A stretch of DNA of 41,474 bases from Candidatus Vecturithrix granuli (lineage in GTDB: Bacteria; Moduliflexota; Moduliflexia; Moduliflexales; Moduliflexaceae). Where the stretch lies: NCBI GenBank assembly GCA_000739535.1, contig DF820477.1, positions 135,511 through 176,984 on the forward strand, written 5' to 3'. Shown here piece after piece: positions 33,309 to 41,204 of the stretch (position 1 is its first letter; the number at the start of each line of letters is the position of its first letter). Both the position numbers and the translations under genes were made by a program. Under the pieces are notes generated by a model. The model made no database searches. It saw nothing but the letters and a program-made list of their open reading frames with translations, and was not told the origin of the DNA.

Positions 33309-35117
33309 ATGAAACGCTTGCTGCAGAGGATACAATTGGGTTTAAGGACCAAATTAACTGTCTTAATTGAAACGTTAATTGTGCTGCTTGTCCTTGTAAC
33401 AGGCATCATCACTACCATGCGCGAAAAAGAAACCCTGGAAGATGAGCTTCGCAAAAGAGGACTTGCAGTTGCAGCGGACTTAGCCACATTTACTATACGA
33501 CCATTACTGCTAAACGATTTACCCTCGCTTCGACGTTTTGTTAATCACTCCATGGAGCAGGATTATGTGCGCTATGTGATGATCATCGATCCCCAGGGTA
33601 AGGTGATAATGCACAGCAACCTGGATGAGGTTGGCCAGATGTATCAGGATCAATTGAGTCTTGCCGCCATACATTCAGAAGTCCCTGGTTATAGCCCATC
33701 TTGTATCTTCGCTCAAGGAGAACACTGCTATGATTTATTTGTCCCCATTCAGGTATCAGGTGTCCGACTGGGAACAGTTCGATTAGGATACTCGTATATG
33801 GCTGTCGAACAGGAAGTGGCAAAGGCCAGACAACAAATCTTGTTTATTGGTTTTGTGACCACAATGATCGGCATCATATTATCCTACCTTGTAGCGACGT
33901 TTATCGCATCACCGATTAAACAAATCACCAGGGCGATTGGGAACGTCGCGAACGGCGACCTCGATACCCGCCTGATGATCAGAAGAAATGACGAGATCGG
34001 GACGCTGGCTGACTCATTCAACACAATGACTGAGGACTTACGGAGAACGACGATCTCAAAGGATTATGTTGATAGTATTATCGGAAGTATGAATGATACG
34101 CTGCTTGTAATTGCGCCGGATCTGAAAATTCGAAGTGCCAATCGGACAACATGCGAACTTCTGGGGTATTGTGAAGATGAGCTTATTGGGAAAGATATAC
34201 ATCTTTTAGTATCCCAGGAAGAGCAGGTCTTTCAGCACGAAGGATTCCAGGGGTTACTTGCGGAAGGCTCGATTGTCAATTATGAGATGGATTATATCAC
34301 CAAAAAAGGGACACTGATTCCTGTGTTGTTTTCCGCAGCGGTACTAAAGAATAAGGATGGAATGAATCTCGGCGTTGTGGGAATCGCCAGAGATGTTACC
34401 GAGCGTAAGCTGGCAGAGGAGGCGCTGCGAGAGTCAGAGCGAGAGCTTCATTTCCTCTCTTCCCAATTGCTGAAGGCGCAGGAAGAGGAACGCCGGCGAC
34501 TTTCCAGAGAACTGCATGATGAACTGGGACAGTCCCTCATGGTCTTAAAGCTGAAATTGCGATCCATTCAAACCGGATTGTTGCCAGATCAGGTGAAGTT
34601 ACAAAAAGATTGCGATGAAATCCTCAGTTATATCAATGAGGTCACTGAAAATGTTCGTCGGCTTTCCCACGATTTAAGCCCTTCTATTCTTGAAGACTTA
34701 GGACTTTCTGCTGCGATTCGGTGGCTTGTTGAAACTACCACACAATATTGTCATATTCAGAGTTCCCTTGATATGGCAGATGTTGAACAGGTCTTTTCGC
34801 AGGACAGTAAAATCATGATGTATAGGCTATTTCAAGAATCCCTGACAAACATTGTCAAACATGCCCAGGCGAGCCGTATGTCCATCGTGATCAGCAAGTC
34901 AAACGATCAGGTGGTATGTTGTATCGAAGATGATGGCAAAGGGTTTGATGTGAAAAAGATACTCCACAACAATTCCAATAAAAAGGGACTGGGATTGGTG
35001 GCCATGTATGAACGCACGCGGATGATGGGAGGGACTCTGGATATATGGAGTCAACGAGAGACAGGAACCCGAATTACGATCACGATCCCTTTCAATAATG
35101 GAGGAAGGCAACCATGA
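33309..35117 (+). CDS. Membrane sensor histidine kinase (HAMP-PAS-HisKA_3, NarX/DegS type)
   Basis: A 602-residue inner-membrane kinase. Transmembrane helix 1 lies at about 16-37, an extracytoplasmic sensor domain at 38-176, helix 2 at about 177-199, HAMP at 200-250 (SPIKQITRAIGNVANGDLDTRL), PAS at about 255-365 (MNDTLLVIAPDLKIRSANRTTCELLGY), a coiled coil, the HisKA_3 dimerisation helix with phosphorylated His403 in RRLSRELHDELGQSLM, and an ATPase domain with N box ESLTNIVKHAQ, DDGKGFD and KGLGLVAMYERTRMMGG. It is coupled to the binding protein upstream (8-bp gap) and overlaps the response regulator gene by four bases. The sensor domain probably docks the binding protein. Confidence 0.95.
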   Translation: MKRLLQRIQLGLRTKLTVLIETLIVLLVLVTGIITTMREKETLEDELRKRGLAVAADLATFTIRPLLLNDLPSLRRFVNHSMEQDYVRYVMIIDPQGKVIMHSNLDEVGQMYQDQLSLAAIHSEVPGYSPSCIFAQGEHCYDLFVPIQVSGVRLGTVRLGYSYMAVEQEVAKARQQILFIGFVTTMIGIILSYLVATFIASPIKQITRAIGNVANGDLDTRLMIRRNDEIGTLADSFNTMTEDLRRTTISKDYVDSIIGSMNDTLLVIAPDLKIRSANRTTCELLGYCEDELIGKDIHLLVSQEEQVFQHEGFQGLLAEGSIVNYEMDYITKKGTLIPVLFSAAVLKNKDGMNLGVVGIARDVTERKLAEEALRESERELHFLSSQLLKAQEEERRRLSRELHDELGQSLMVLKLKLRSIQTGLLPDQVKLQKDCDEILSYINEVTENVRRLSHDLSPSILEDLGLSAAIRWLVETTTQYCHIQSSLDMADVEQVFSQDSKIMMYRLFQESLTNIVKHAQASRMSIVISKSNDQVVCCIEDDGKGFDVKKILHNNSNKKGLGLVAMYERTRMMGGTLDIWSQRETGTRITITIPFNNGGRQP

Positions 35118-35776
35118 AATCATATCAGATTGTGCTCGCGGATGATCACGTAATGTTTCGTCAGGGTATCAAGCACATTCTTGAAGACACAACTGATCTG
35201 GAAGTTGTTGGAGAGGTTGATGATGGTCTTCAACTCATTGAATGTCTCAAAGTCGTTTCTACCGATATGGTGATTTTAGATATATCTATGCCGAATCTTA
35301 GGGGCATTGAAGCGACTCGGGAAATTAAGATCATGTTGCCGGATGTGAAAGTTTTGATCCTGACCATGCACAAAAATAAGGAGTACGTGTACCATGCTAT
35401 CGCCTCTGGCGCCGAGGGCTACCTGCTCAAAGAGGATGCCGATACAGAATTATTTGCCGCCATAGACACAATTCGTCAAGGAGGGCATTACATTTCACCG
35501 CTGTTGTCCGGGGAGTTGGCCTATGAGTTCATCCAGGCGCACCATAAGGGATATGCGGCATTGCAGTCCGATTCTTTAACGATACGTGAACGAGAAGTGC
35601 TCAAGCTCATTGCTGAAGGACTACCGAATAAAGAGATTGCAGATGTCCTGTGCATAAGTGTCCGAACCGTAGAACATCATCGTACCAATATCATGAAAAA
35701 GCTGAATATGAAGCACACTGCCAACCTGGTAAAATACGCCATCCAGGAAGGATATACCTCCTCCCATCCAGCATAA
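35114..35776 (+). CDS. NarL/LuxR family response regulator
   Basis: A 220-residue response regulator with receiver domain (Asp10/Asp11, phosphorylated Asp56 in MVILDISMPNLRG, the Thr in LILTMHK and Lys in YLLKED) and a C-terminal LuxR-type helix-turn-helix (LTIREREVLKLIAEGLPNKEIADVLCISVRTVEHHRTNIMKKL). It is the cognate partner of the kinase, whose gene it overlaps by four bases. Target genes are unknown; the secreted repeat protein 330 bp downstream is a candidate. Confidence 0.96.
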   Translation: MKSYQIVLADDHVMFRQGIKHILEDTTDLEVVGEVDDGLQLIECLKVVSTDMVILDISMPNLRGIEATREIKIMLPDVKVLILTMHKNKEYVYHAIASGAEGYLLKEDADTELFAAIDTIRQGGHYISPLLSGELAYEFIQAHHKGYAALQSDSLTIREREVLKLIAEGLPNKEIADVLCISVRTVEHHRTNIMKKLNMKHTANLVKYAIQEGYTSSHPA

Positions 35777-36103
35777 TTCCTCCTGACCTCTCTGGCATAT
35801 AGGCAGAATTACCCATGCATCAATGGGCAATGATGCTCATTGATTTTTAAGATGACAGGTATTTTATTATACACGAGAAGGTGACCGAATAGGAGCAACT
35901 TGAATGCTTCGGGCATGTTTCTATTTTTATCCCTTTTCGCTTTGATAAAAGCAACCATATAAGTATATCGAAACAAGGATGTGTTTATGGGTGGTGACAT
36001 ATACTTCTGCCTGTGATGAGCGTTCTGAATCACGTGAGTCTTGTGTTTCTCAATACGCTCTGATCGTCACACTCATGAACCATTCGCAAATGGAGGTAAT
36101 ATC
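35777..36103 (+). promoter_or_regulatory. Intergenic region with possible promoter for the secreted repeat protein
   Basis: A hairpin acccatgcatcaatgggcaatg occurs near 35813. TTGATA (35942-35947) and TATATC (35964-35969), 16 bp apart, form a moderate promoter about 135 bp before the repeat-protein gene. No gene is seen in this stretch. Confidence 0.4.
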
Positions 36104-36451
36104 ATGACAAAGGTGCTGAAATGTGGTGTTGTGTTCTTGCTGGTGGTTTTGTTGAGCGTCAGTTCTGCTCTTGCTAAGGACCAGAATCGAGACCAGAAGC
36201 GATCAAAAGATAGCTCTTGTCAGAGTAGTGCATCCCAGGATCGAGACCAAAACAAGAACCAGGATCAGGACAAAGATCAGGATCAGGACAAAGATCAGGA
36301 TCAAGACAAAGACCAGGATCGCGACAGATTGCAAGATGGTTCCTGTTTGCTCCTCCAGACTCAAGACCAAGATCGGGATCAGGATCAGAGCAAAGATAAA
36401 GACCAAAATCAGGATCGCGACAGACTGCAAGATGGCTCCTGTTTGAACTAA
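36104..36451 (+). CDS. Small secreted Asp/Gln/Lys repeat protein
   Basis: A 115-residue protein of unknown function. A strong signal peptide (MTKVLKCGVVFLLVVLLSVSSALA, cleavage after ALA) is followed by a low-complexity polar region of DQDK and DQDRDQ repeats. Three segments end in Ser-Cys: DSSC at 37-40, and two copies of DRDRLQDGSC at 72-81 and 104-113. The DNA shows tandem 18-bp units (gatcaggacaaagatcag) at about 36256-36320. The ATG follows GGAGGT. A hairpin terminator follows the stop codon. A role in metal binding, cell-surface or matrix structure, or redox through the three cysteines is possible but not shown. Confidence 0.8.
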   Translation: MTKVLKCGVVFLLVVLLSVSSALAKDQNRDQKRSKDSSCQSSASQDRDQNKNQDQDKDQDQDKDQDQDKDQDRDRLQDGSCLLLQTQDQDRDQDQSKDKDQNQDRDRLQDGSCLN

Positions 36452-36480
36452 GACATCATTATCCAGAAATATTCAAATGG

Positions 36481-36515
36481 ATGCAGCCGCCACAAAGGTG
36501 GCTGCATTTTCCCTC
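36481..36515 (+). terminator. Rho-independent terminator of the repeat-protein gene
   Basis: An 11-bp stem (ATGCAGCCGCC at 36481-36491 and GGTGGCTGCAT at 36497-36507 with one G-U pair) with a five-base loop and a short T run, 30 bp after the stop codon. Confidence 0.85.
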
Positions 36516-36834
36516 CCCAAAGCTGAGCGAACATACCGAAAAAGGCATATCTTCAAGAGATCACTAAGTCCCATAAACAGATCCTTGTAAAGCATACCAA
36601 TGCCGTATCAGAGCATTTGCAGTGGTAATATGGATGTCACAGATGCCCGATACGAGCATTCGAATAGAGAAAGAATCTTCCCACAAACCCCACCTCATTA
36701 TCAGGTTGTGTGTCACACTATGAGCTTTATAACAGCGCGAAGCAGGCGGCGTTGGAACAGGTTAGCGTGACCACCAGCCCTCTTTTGCCCCACAGATCGC
36801 CCCGGACGCCAATACCTGGCTTCAGGTGCATAGC
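36516..36834. other. Intergenic region, possible degenerate attC
   Basis: No gene is seen. TTATAAC at 36727-36733, GTTAGCG at 36761-36767 and the later GCGTTGTTAGG (in the 180-bp repeat) are core-like sequences, but the arms between them pair poorly, so a real attC is not supported. Confidence 0.3.
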
Positions 36835-37015
36835 GGTATAATGCTGTTGTCAGGCGTTGTTAGGAAAAAAGTGGTAAATGTTCTTGACAAGGCATGGCTT
36901 TGAAATGATCATGCGAAACGGTGGATGTCAAGAAAATGCGTCAAAAATGGCAACTTATGACATGGTCACCTGGATAACATGGCAAAAGGTATGTTATCCA
37001 GAATTGGATAATAAC
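36835..37015. repeat. ~180-bp dispersed repeat, copy 2
   Basis: Second copy of the element at 31165-31344. It carries a perfect 11-bp inverted repeat CTGGATAACAT ... ATGTTATCCAG (36970-36999) and the palindrome TTATCCAGAATTGGATAA, which is decayed in copy 1. This suggests copy 2 is closer to the original sequence. It lies about 250 bp upstream of the CBS-domain gene. Confidence 0.85.
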
Positions 37016-37173
37016 TTCCGAACGTAAACATCAGACTATGTGATGATAAATGACGTGATTGATTGTAATGATGATACCGAGTGGATGCTATTATGAGTAT
37101 TGAAACATCAGATTCCCCAGGCTAACCCAGAATCCCCTCACCCAAAAAATTTGATTTGTTTCTGATGTAAGAG

Positions 37174-37203
37174 TTGACAAATAGTTCGAACATTTTTTAT
37201 TAT
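37174..37203 (+). promoter_or_regulatory. Sigma-70-type promoter of the CBS-domain gene
   Basis: TTGACA at 37174-37179 and TATTAT at 37198-37203 with an 18-bp spacer, about 65 bp upstream of the start codon, which has its own GGAGGT ribosome binding site. Confidence 0.65.
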
Positions 37204-37268
37204 GTGTCCACCAGAAACAACTAAAAGCATGACTAAACTATTCCATGACAAAATTACGGAGGTCTTGT

Positions 37269-37718
37269 ATGAAAGTTGTCGAAATCTTAGCTCAAAAATC
37301 CTCGCAAGTGTACACCATCAATCCCCGCAGTCTCGTTACAGAGGCGTTACAAATGCTTGATGCCAAACATATTGGGGCTTTGCTGGTCTTAGATGAGGAA
37401 CAGAAAATTCAGGGCATCATTTCAGAACGGGATATTTTGCATCTGTTCGCTGATGCGAAACGGTCAGCGCAAGATACGCGCGTGCAAGACATTATGACGC
37501 CCGCGTCCCGCTTAATCATCGGCGATAAAGATGATGAGGTCGAGTATGTCATGAACATTATGACGAACAATCGCGTTCGTCACCTGCCAATTATTGACAA
37601 GAAAGGGACGTTGGTCGGTCTCATTTCGATTGGCGACGTGATCAAGGTGCTGCTGAAAGATGCGGAATATGAAAAGAAGTTGCTCTTAGATTATATTCAA
37701 GGGAAATACCCGGCCTGA
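37269..37718 (+). CDS. CBS domain-pair protein
   Basis: A ~149-residue protein made of two CBS domains (about 12-62 and 75-130), forming one Bateman module. Motifs include SQVYTINPRSLVTEALQMLDAKHIGALLVLDEEQKIQGIISERDI and NIMTNNRVRHLPIIDKKGTLVGLISIGDVIKVLL. Such stand-alone modules bind adenosine nucleotides or SAM and regulate partner proteins. The ATG at 37269 follows GGAGGT. It has its own promoter and is followed by an attC-like palindrome at 37890, so it may be a cassette gene. Partner unknown. Confidence 0.95.
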   Translation: MKVVEILAQKSSQVYTINPRSLVTEALQMLDAKHIGALLVLDEEQKIQGIISERDILHLFADAKRSAQDTRVQDIMTPASRLIIGDKDDEVEYVMNIMTNNRVRHLPIIDKKGTLVGLISIGDVIKVLLKDAEYEKKLLLDYIQGKYPA

Positions 37719-37889
37719 ACGCGCTGGTGTTGCAGATAAGCGTATCATGCCCTCTGGACGCGGGCCGAGAGGCAGGAGATGCGAACAAAAACGTCAAAAA
37801 GCCAATGCGCTGGTCAGTAACTCAGGTTACGTCACTCCAGTCACCTGAAAGGTAATGAAATGACTCTTTCGGAAATCTTAGTAGAGTAA

Positions 37890-38001
37890 TTCTAACGATA
37901 GGGTGAACCCAGCTTAAAAAGGCGACAGGGAAAAGTGGGTTGTATTTCTTCAGGCTCAGTGGCCGCAGCTTTTTTTCGCTGGTTATTTGTGGTCGTTAGC
38001 C
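37890..38001 (+). mobile_element. Possible attC site between the CBS and CMD genes
   Basis: The segment starts TTCTAAC (37890-37896), the same R'' as the site at 20252, and ends GTTAGCC (37995-38001), the same core as the GNAT cassette. CTAACGA pairs with TCGTTAG, and ACCCAGC with GCTGGTT one base short, followed by an A-rich/T-rich inner arm. Length 112 bp is right for attC. Pairing is less regular than at 32029, so this is probable rather than certain. The next gene starts 12 bp after the core, as cassette genes often do. Confidence 0.5.
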
Positions 38002-38012
38002 AAGGAAAGCGT

Positions 38013-38402
38013 ATGAACACAGAACAACACGATTACACGAAAGGCGTTGAAACGCTTGTTAAGCTTGTCGGGGAAACTCAGGCCGAGGCGATTATTGCGC
38101 GCTTCAAACACCTCAGCCCGGCATTCGAGCATGAGGCCATCTCCGTGGTGTTTGGCCGGACATGGTCTAGAGAGGCGATTAACCCAAAGACACGGGCGAT
38201 TTGCAGCATCGGTATCCTGGCGGCCCTGGGCCGTCACGGCGCGTTGCGCATTGTTTTCGGAATTGCGCTGAAAAATGGCGCAACGGTTGAGGAAATCACC
38301 GAGGCGCTGTTGCAGGCCGCAATCTATGCAGGATACCCGGCGGCCCTCGATGCGCTGCCAATTTTAGCAGCGGTGCTTGAGGAAAATGATCAGGTGAAGT
38401 AA
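38013..38402 (+). CDS. Carboxymuconolactone decarboxylase family protein
   Basis: A ~129-residue all-helical protein of the CMD/AhpD family. The core is FGRTWSREAINPKTRAICSIGILAALGRHGALRIVFGIALKNGATVEEITEALLQAAIYAGYPAALDAL, which matches 4-carboxymuconolactone decarboxylase-like proteins. Only one Cys is present in the place where AhpD has CxxC, so peroxidase activity is unlikely. The ATG at 38013 follows AAGGAAAG. The annotation as a decarboxylase is by family only; many members are uncharacterised. It may be the gene of an integron cassette. Confidence 0.92.
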   Translation: MNTEQHDYTKGVETLVKLVGETQAEAIIARFKHLSPAFEHEAISVVFGRTWSREAINPKTRAICSIGILAALGRHGALRIVFGIALKNGATVEEITEALLQAAIYAGYPAALDALPILAAVLEENDQVK

Positions 38403-38500
38403 GAGATGAGATTGCGTCGTTGCTGCTTAACGGCGAGGGAAGCAGCTTATTCCGTGCCCCGTTATCAGAATTGGTGAACACCTTCATCAGCACAAACGAT

Positions 38501-38528
38501 TTGACATTTCAGCGAGCAGTCGTACATT
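38501..38528 (+). promoter_or_regulatory. Candidate promoter for the SDR gene
   Basis: TTGACA at 38501-38506 and TACATT at 38523-38528 with a 16-bp spacer, about 130 bp upstream of the SDR start codon. Confidence 0.45.
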
Positions 38529-38661
38529 ACGTCTAAGTTCATCAAAAAGAACACACTATTCTCGCCTGAGATACAAGGCGATTGTATCTGAGCAGGAAAA
38601 CATCATGATGTAGGCAGGGTGTTACCATTCGGCGTACACGCATAAAACGATGGAGGACAAG

Positions 38662-39390
38662 ATGAATTTCGAGAAAAAAGTGATTATTGTTACCGGGGTA
38701 AGTTCAGGGATTGGTGAAGGCTGTGCTAAAAAATTGCTGGCTTGTAACGCTCATGTGATAGGTTTTGACCTGCGTCCGGGCAAATTGACCGAAAAGAATT
38801 ATCAACATTATCTTGTTGATGTGCGAGATGCCGCTCAGGTCAGCGCTATCGTGGATGAAGTTGCCGCTCATTTCGATAAGATAGACGGGTTGGTGAATTG
38901 TGCAGGGATATTTTCATGCTCTAAACCATTTTATGAAATGACGGTTGAAGAGTGGAACAAGGTTATTTCCATCAACCTGACAGGCACTTTTCTCTGCACT
39001 CGCTTCGTAACTCCTCACATGATCACACAGCGGCAGGGGAAAATTGTCAACATCAGTTGCATTCGTTCTCAAATTTTTAGACCCGGAATGGCTGACTATT
39101 CAGCTTCGAAAGGAGGGGTTGTCGCCTTGACCTCTGCAATGGCGTTAGACCTTGCGCCGTTTAATATTCAGGTCAATTCTGTGGGGCCCGGTTTTACGTT
39201 CACAGGCATGACCGCCGCTGAATTTTGCCGGCCAGAGGTAAAAGCAAGTTCCGAACAACTTATCCCGCTCGGCAGAATTGCGGAACCGTCCGATATTGCC
39301 GATACTATCCTTTTTCTTCTCTCCGATTTATCGAATTACATCACCGGACAGACAATTTTTACTGACGGCGGTTTCAAAATAGCCAAGTAA
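38662..39390 (+). CDS. Short-chain dehydrogenase/reductase with Ser-to-Cys change at the catalytic serine
   Basis: A 242-residue classical SDR. The cofactor loop is VTGVSSGIGEG (10-20) and Asp36 after FDL favours NAD. NCAG is at 79-82, Asn105 in INLTG, and Tyr146/Lys150 in YSASK. The catalytic serine is expected 13 residues before the tyrosine; that position is Cys133 (NISCIRSQIF), while Ser132 precedes it. The C-terminus has the usual GQTIFTDGGF. The ATG at 38662 follows GGAGGA. Substrate unknown; family members reduce 3-oxoacyl, sugar or steroid substrates. It is monocistronic between palindromic elements. Confidence 0.94.
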   Translation: MNFEKKVIIVTGVSSGIGEGCAKKLLACNAHVIGFDLRPGKLTEKNYQHYLVDVRDAAQVSAIVDEVAAHFDKIDGLVNCAGIFSCSKPFYEMTVEEWNKVISINLTGTFLCTRFVTPHMITQRQGKIVNISCIRSQIFRPGMADYSASKGGVVALTSAMALDLAPFNIQVNSVGPGFTFTGMTAAEFCRPEVKASSEQLIPLGRIAEPSDIADTILFLLSDLSNYITGQTIFTDGGFKIAK

Positions 39391-39417
39391 GGGAACACAG
39401 GGACAGGTTGAGTGAAC

Positions 39418-39556
39418 ATATACGTTGCTGTAAATGATTCTGTACCGGAGTGCGAAAGTTCTACTTTCGCGTGTGAGTAGGTGCTGAAAAGCTGACAGGC
39501 GAAAGCAGAACATTCGTCCAGCCGGCGAGCCCAGAATTCTTTACAGCAACACATAT
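39418..39556. mobile_element. MITE-like element with 25-bp terminal inverted repeats
   Basis: The arm at 39418-39442 (starting ATATACGTTGCTGTAAATG) and the complement at 39532-39556 agree at about 22 of 25 positions. Inside is a hairpin of the GAGTGCGAAAG family (39448-39473). The 139-bp element has no coding potential and lies between the SDR and methyltransferase genes. Confidence 0.7.
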
Positions 39557-39568
39557 ACTGTGGACTGT

Positions 39569-39658
39569 ATAAATTTGTGATGTTTTTAACCACTCTCTCT
39601 CAGTCCCTTCTCCTAAATTAGGAAAAGGGGGAAGGGACTGAGGTTTTCACAAATTTAT
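39569..39658. repeat. Palindromic element in the methyltransferase leader
   Basis: Arms ATAAATTTGTGA (39569-39580) and TCACAAATTTAT (39647-39658) are perfectly complementary, with an inner perfect 12-bp pair CTCAGTCCCTTC (39599-39610) and GAAGGGACTGAG (39631-39642). It ends 41 bp before the methyltransferase start. It may act as a terminator or a leader structure. Confidence 0.7.
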
Positions 39659-39699
39659 GCGGTATCAGGTATAGAAGACAACAAAAACGGAGATTCTCT

Positions 39700-40332
39700 A
39701 TGAATAGTCAACAATATTTTGATGAAGTTGCCAATCAATGGGATACAATGCGTCAAGGCTTTTTCCCTGAACATGTCAGAGAGAAAGCGCTGGCGGTCGC
39801 AGAGGTGCAAGCAGGCAGGCAGGCGGCTGACATTGGGGCAGGCTCTGGATTTATGACTGAGGGCTTGATTCAACAAGGGTTGCATGTGACAGCGATTGAC
39901 CAATCCGAGGCCATGCTCACCATCATGCAGCAGAAATTTCAGCACACGCAACACGTTGAGTATCGTCAGGGCACGGCAGAACGTCTGCCGCTTGAGGATC
40001 AGTCGATGGATTATGTGTTTGCCAATATGTATTTGCACCATGTTGAATCGCCGGCCGAGGCGATTGCGGAAATGACGCGGATTCTCAAACCGGGCGGAAA
40101 ACTGGTGATTACCGATTTAGATGAGCACCACTTTGAATTTTTGCGAACCGAACAATATGATCGCTGGTTAGGATTCAAGCGGGAAGACATTTCACGCTGG
40201 TTCGAAGCGGCTGGCCTCAAACATGTCAGCGTGGATTGCGTTGGCGACAATTGCTGCGCACAATCGAATTGCGGCTGCGAAGCAGCGGCGGTCAGTATTT
40301 TTGTCGCCTCCGGGGAACGTAATGGGTGCTGA
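39700..40332 (+). CDS. Class I SAM-dependent methyltransferase with Cys-rich C-terminus
   Basis: A 210-residue UbiE/ArsM-like methyltransferase. Motif I is ADIGAGSGFMTEGL (43-56), motif post-I AIDQSEAML, motif II RLPLEDQSMDYVFANMYLHHV and motif III ILKPGGKLVITDLDEH. The C-terminal 31 residues carry six cysteines (180, 185, 186, 191, 193, 210) in CVGDNCCAQSNCGC and the final NGC. This suggests binding of a metal or metalloid, as in arsenite methyltransferase-like proteins, but the classical ArsM cysteines near the N-terminus are missing. Substrate unknown. A GGAG ribosome binding site precedes the ATG. Confidence 0.92.
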   Translation: MNSQQYFDEVANQWDTMRQGFFPEHVREKALAVAEVQAGRQAADIGAGSGFMTEGLIQQGLHVTAIDQSEAMLTIMQQKFQHTQHVEYRQGTAERLPLEDQSMDYVFANMYLHHVESPAEAIAEMTRILKPGGKLVITDLDEHHFEFLRTEQYDRWLGFKREDISRWFEAAGLKHVSVDCVGDNCCAQSNCGCEAAAVSIFVASGERNGC

Positions 40333-40584
40333 AACAGTATAGTTTCCGGGTTCATATTACATTGTGATGTGAAGAAACTCCATTAATTTTTCGTAATAAC
40401 CTCAAATTTTACAAGGAATAACAGCATACATCGATATATACCGATGGTAGTGTCCTAAATCCGTTGATAGATATTCAAAATACCCTTAAATATGCTAAAG
40501 ACGTTCTTTGAGAGTCACTATGCTGGAAAATACGAGCATCACGCATATTTCATAACCTCGTATTAAAGCATATTTGTGAATATT
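40333..40584. other. AT-rich intergenic region, no gene seen
   Basis: Contains the small inverted repeat catcgatatataccgatg (about 40431-40447) and repeated atatgct/gcatat motifs. It lies between convergent genes, so a terminator is expected, but none is clear. Confidence 0.35.
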
Positions 40585-40992
40585 TCAATAAAAGACGAAA
40601 ACAATAGCATCAACGGATTTATGACGCCACCCACATTCACAGCGTCTTCCTCGCATTTTATAGCCGCCGTAATAGAGTATCCGTTCGATTTGCGCACTGG
40701 TGTAACTTTCGTCAATCAGGCGTTGAAATAAAGATTTCCCGGATTTTGGCAAAATCATGTCTTCTGTCTCAAAACTCATGAATGCTTCATAGGCTAAACC
40801 CTTAATACACGTTCTAAATTCCTGTCGGTCATTTTTTGAACCATGATACCCAAACAAACTGGCGGACCGCATTTTGCCTAACCGCATAAAATATTTATCA
40901 TGTCGTGCGACTAATTCTCGCTCCATATTGCTATCTTTGATACCTCGCGTTTTTAATTCCAAATATTCTGCAAGCAGTTGTCGAAAATTCAT
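40585..40992 (-). CDS. Hypothetical protein
   Basis: A ~135-residue protein not matched to a family. It is helical and charged at the N-terminus (MNFRQLLAEYLELKTRGIKDSNMERELVARHDKYF). The C-terminal part has ESYTSAQIERILYYGGYKMRGRRCECGWRHKSVDAIVF. The CECGWRH near the end could be half of a zinc site. The end may be altered, since the last residues (VFVFY) are unusual. The ATG at 40992 was chosen for lack of anything better; no ribosome binding site is visible, and a TTG at 41034 is possible. Confidence 0.5.
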   Translation of the reverse strand: MNFRQLLAEYLELKTRGIKDSNMERELVARHDKYFMRLGKMRSASLFGYHGSKNDRQEFRTCIKGLAYEAFMSFETEDMILPKSGKSLFQRLIDESYTSAQIERILYYGGYKMRGRRCECGWRHKSVDAIVFVFY

Positions 40993-41204
40993 ATTAGTAA
41001 TAGAGTTGTTGCGTAATAAAGATGCCTTATTCAAGGGGAAATTCAGAAAATATGTGTGATATGCTAAAATTTGATTTTCCCTTATTGAGAGGCTTTTTCA
41101 AAAATCGTCTTCACGATACGTCCTTTTTAAGAGAATGCAATATCGTGTCTTTGCCCTTCATAAAGGGACAGAGTGAATTTCTATTTCGCAACAACTCTAA
41201 TTCT

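Noticed and set aside
36171-36446. Alternative-frame Arg/Thr/Lys-rich ORF over the secreted repeat protein
   Set aside because: It is a shadow of the tandem DNA repeat; only the DQDK frame has a signal peptide and a ribosome binding site.
36727-36871. attC site upstream of the 180-bp repeat copy 2
   Set aside because: TTATAAC and GTTGTTA are core-like, but the arms between them do not pair well enough.
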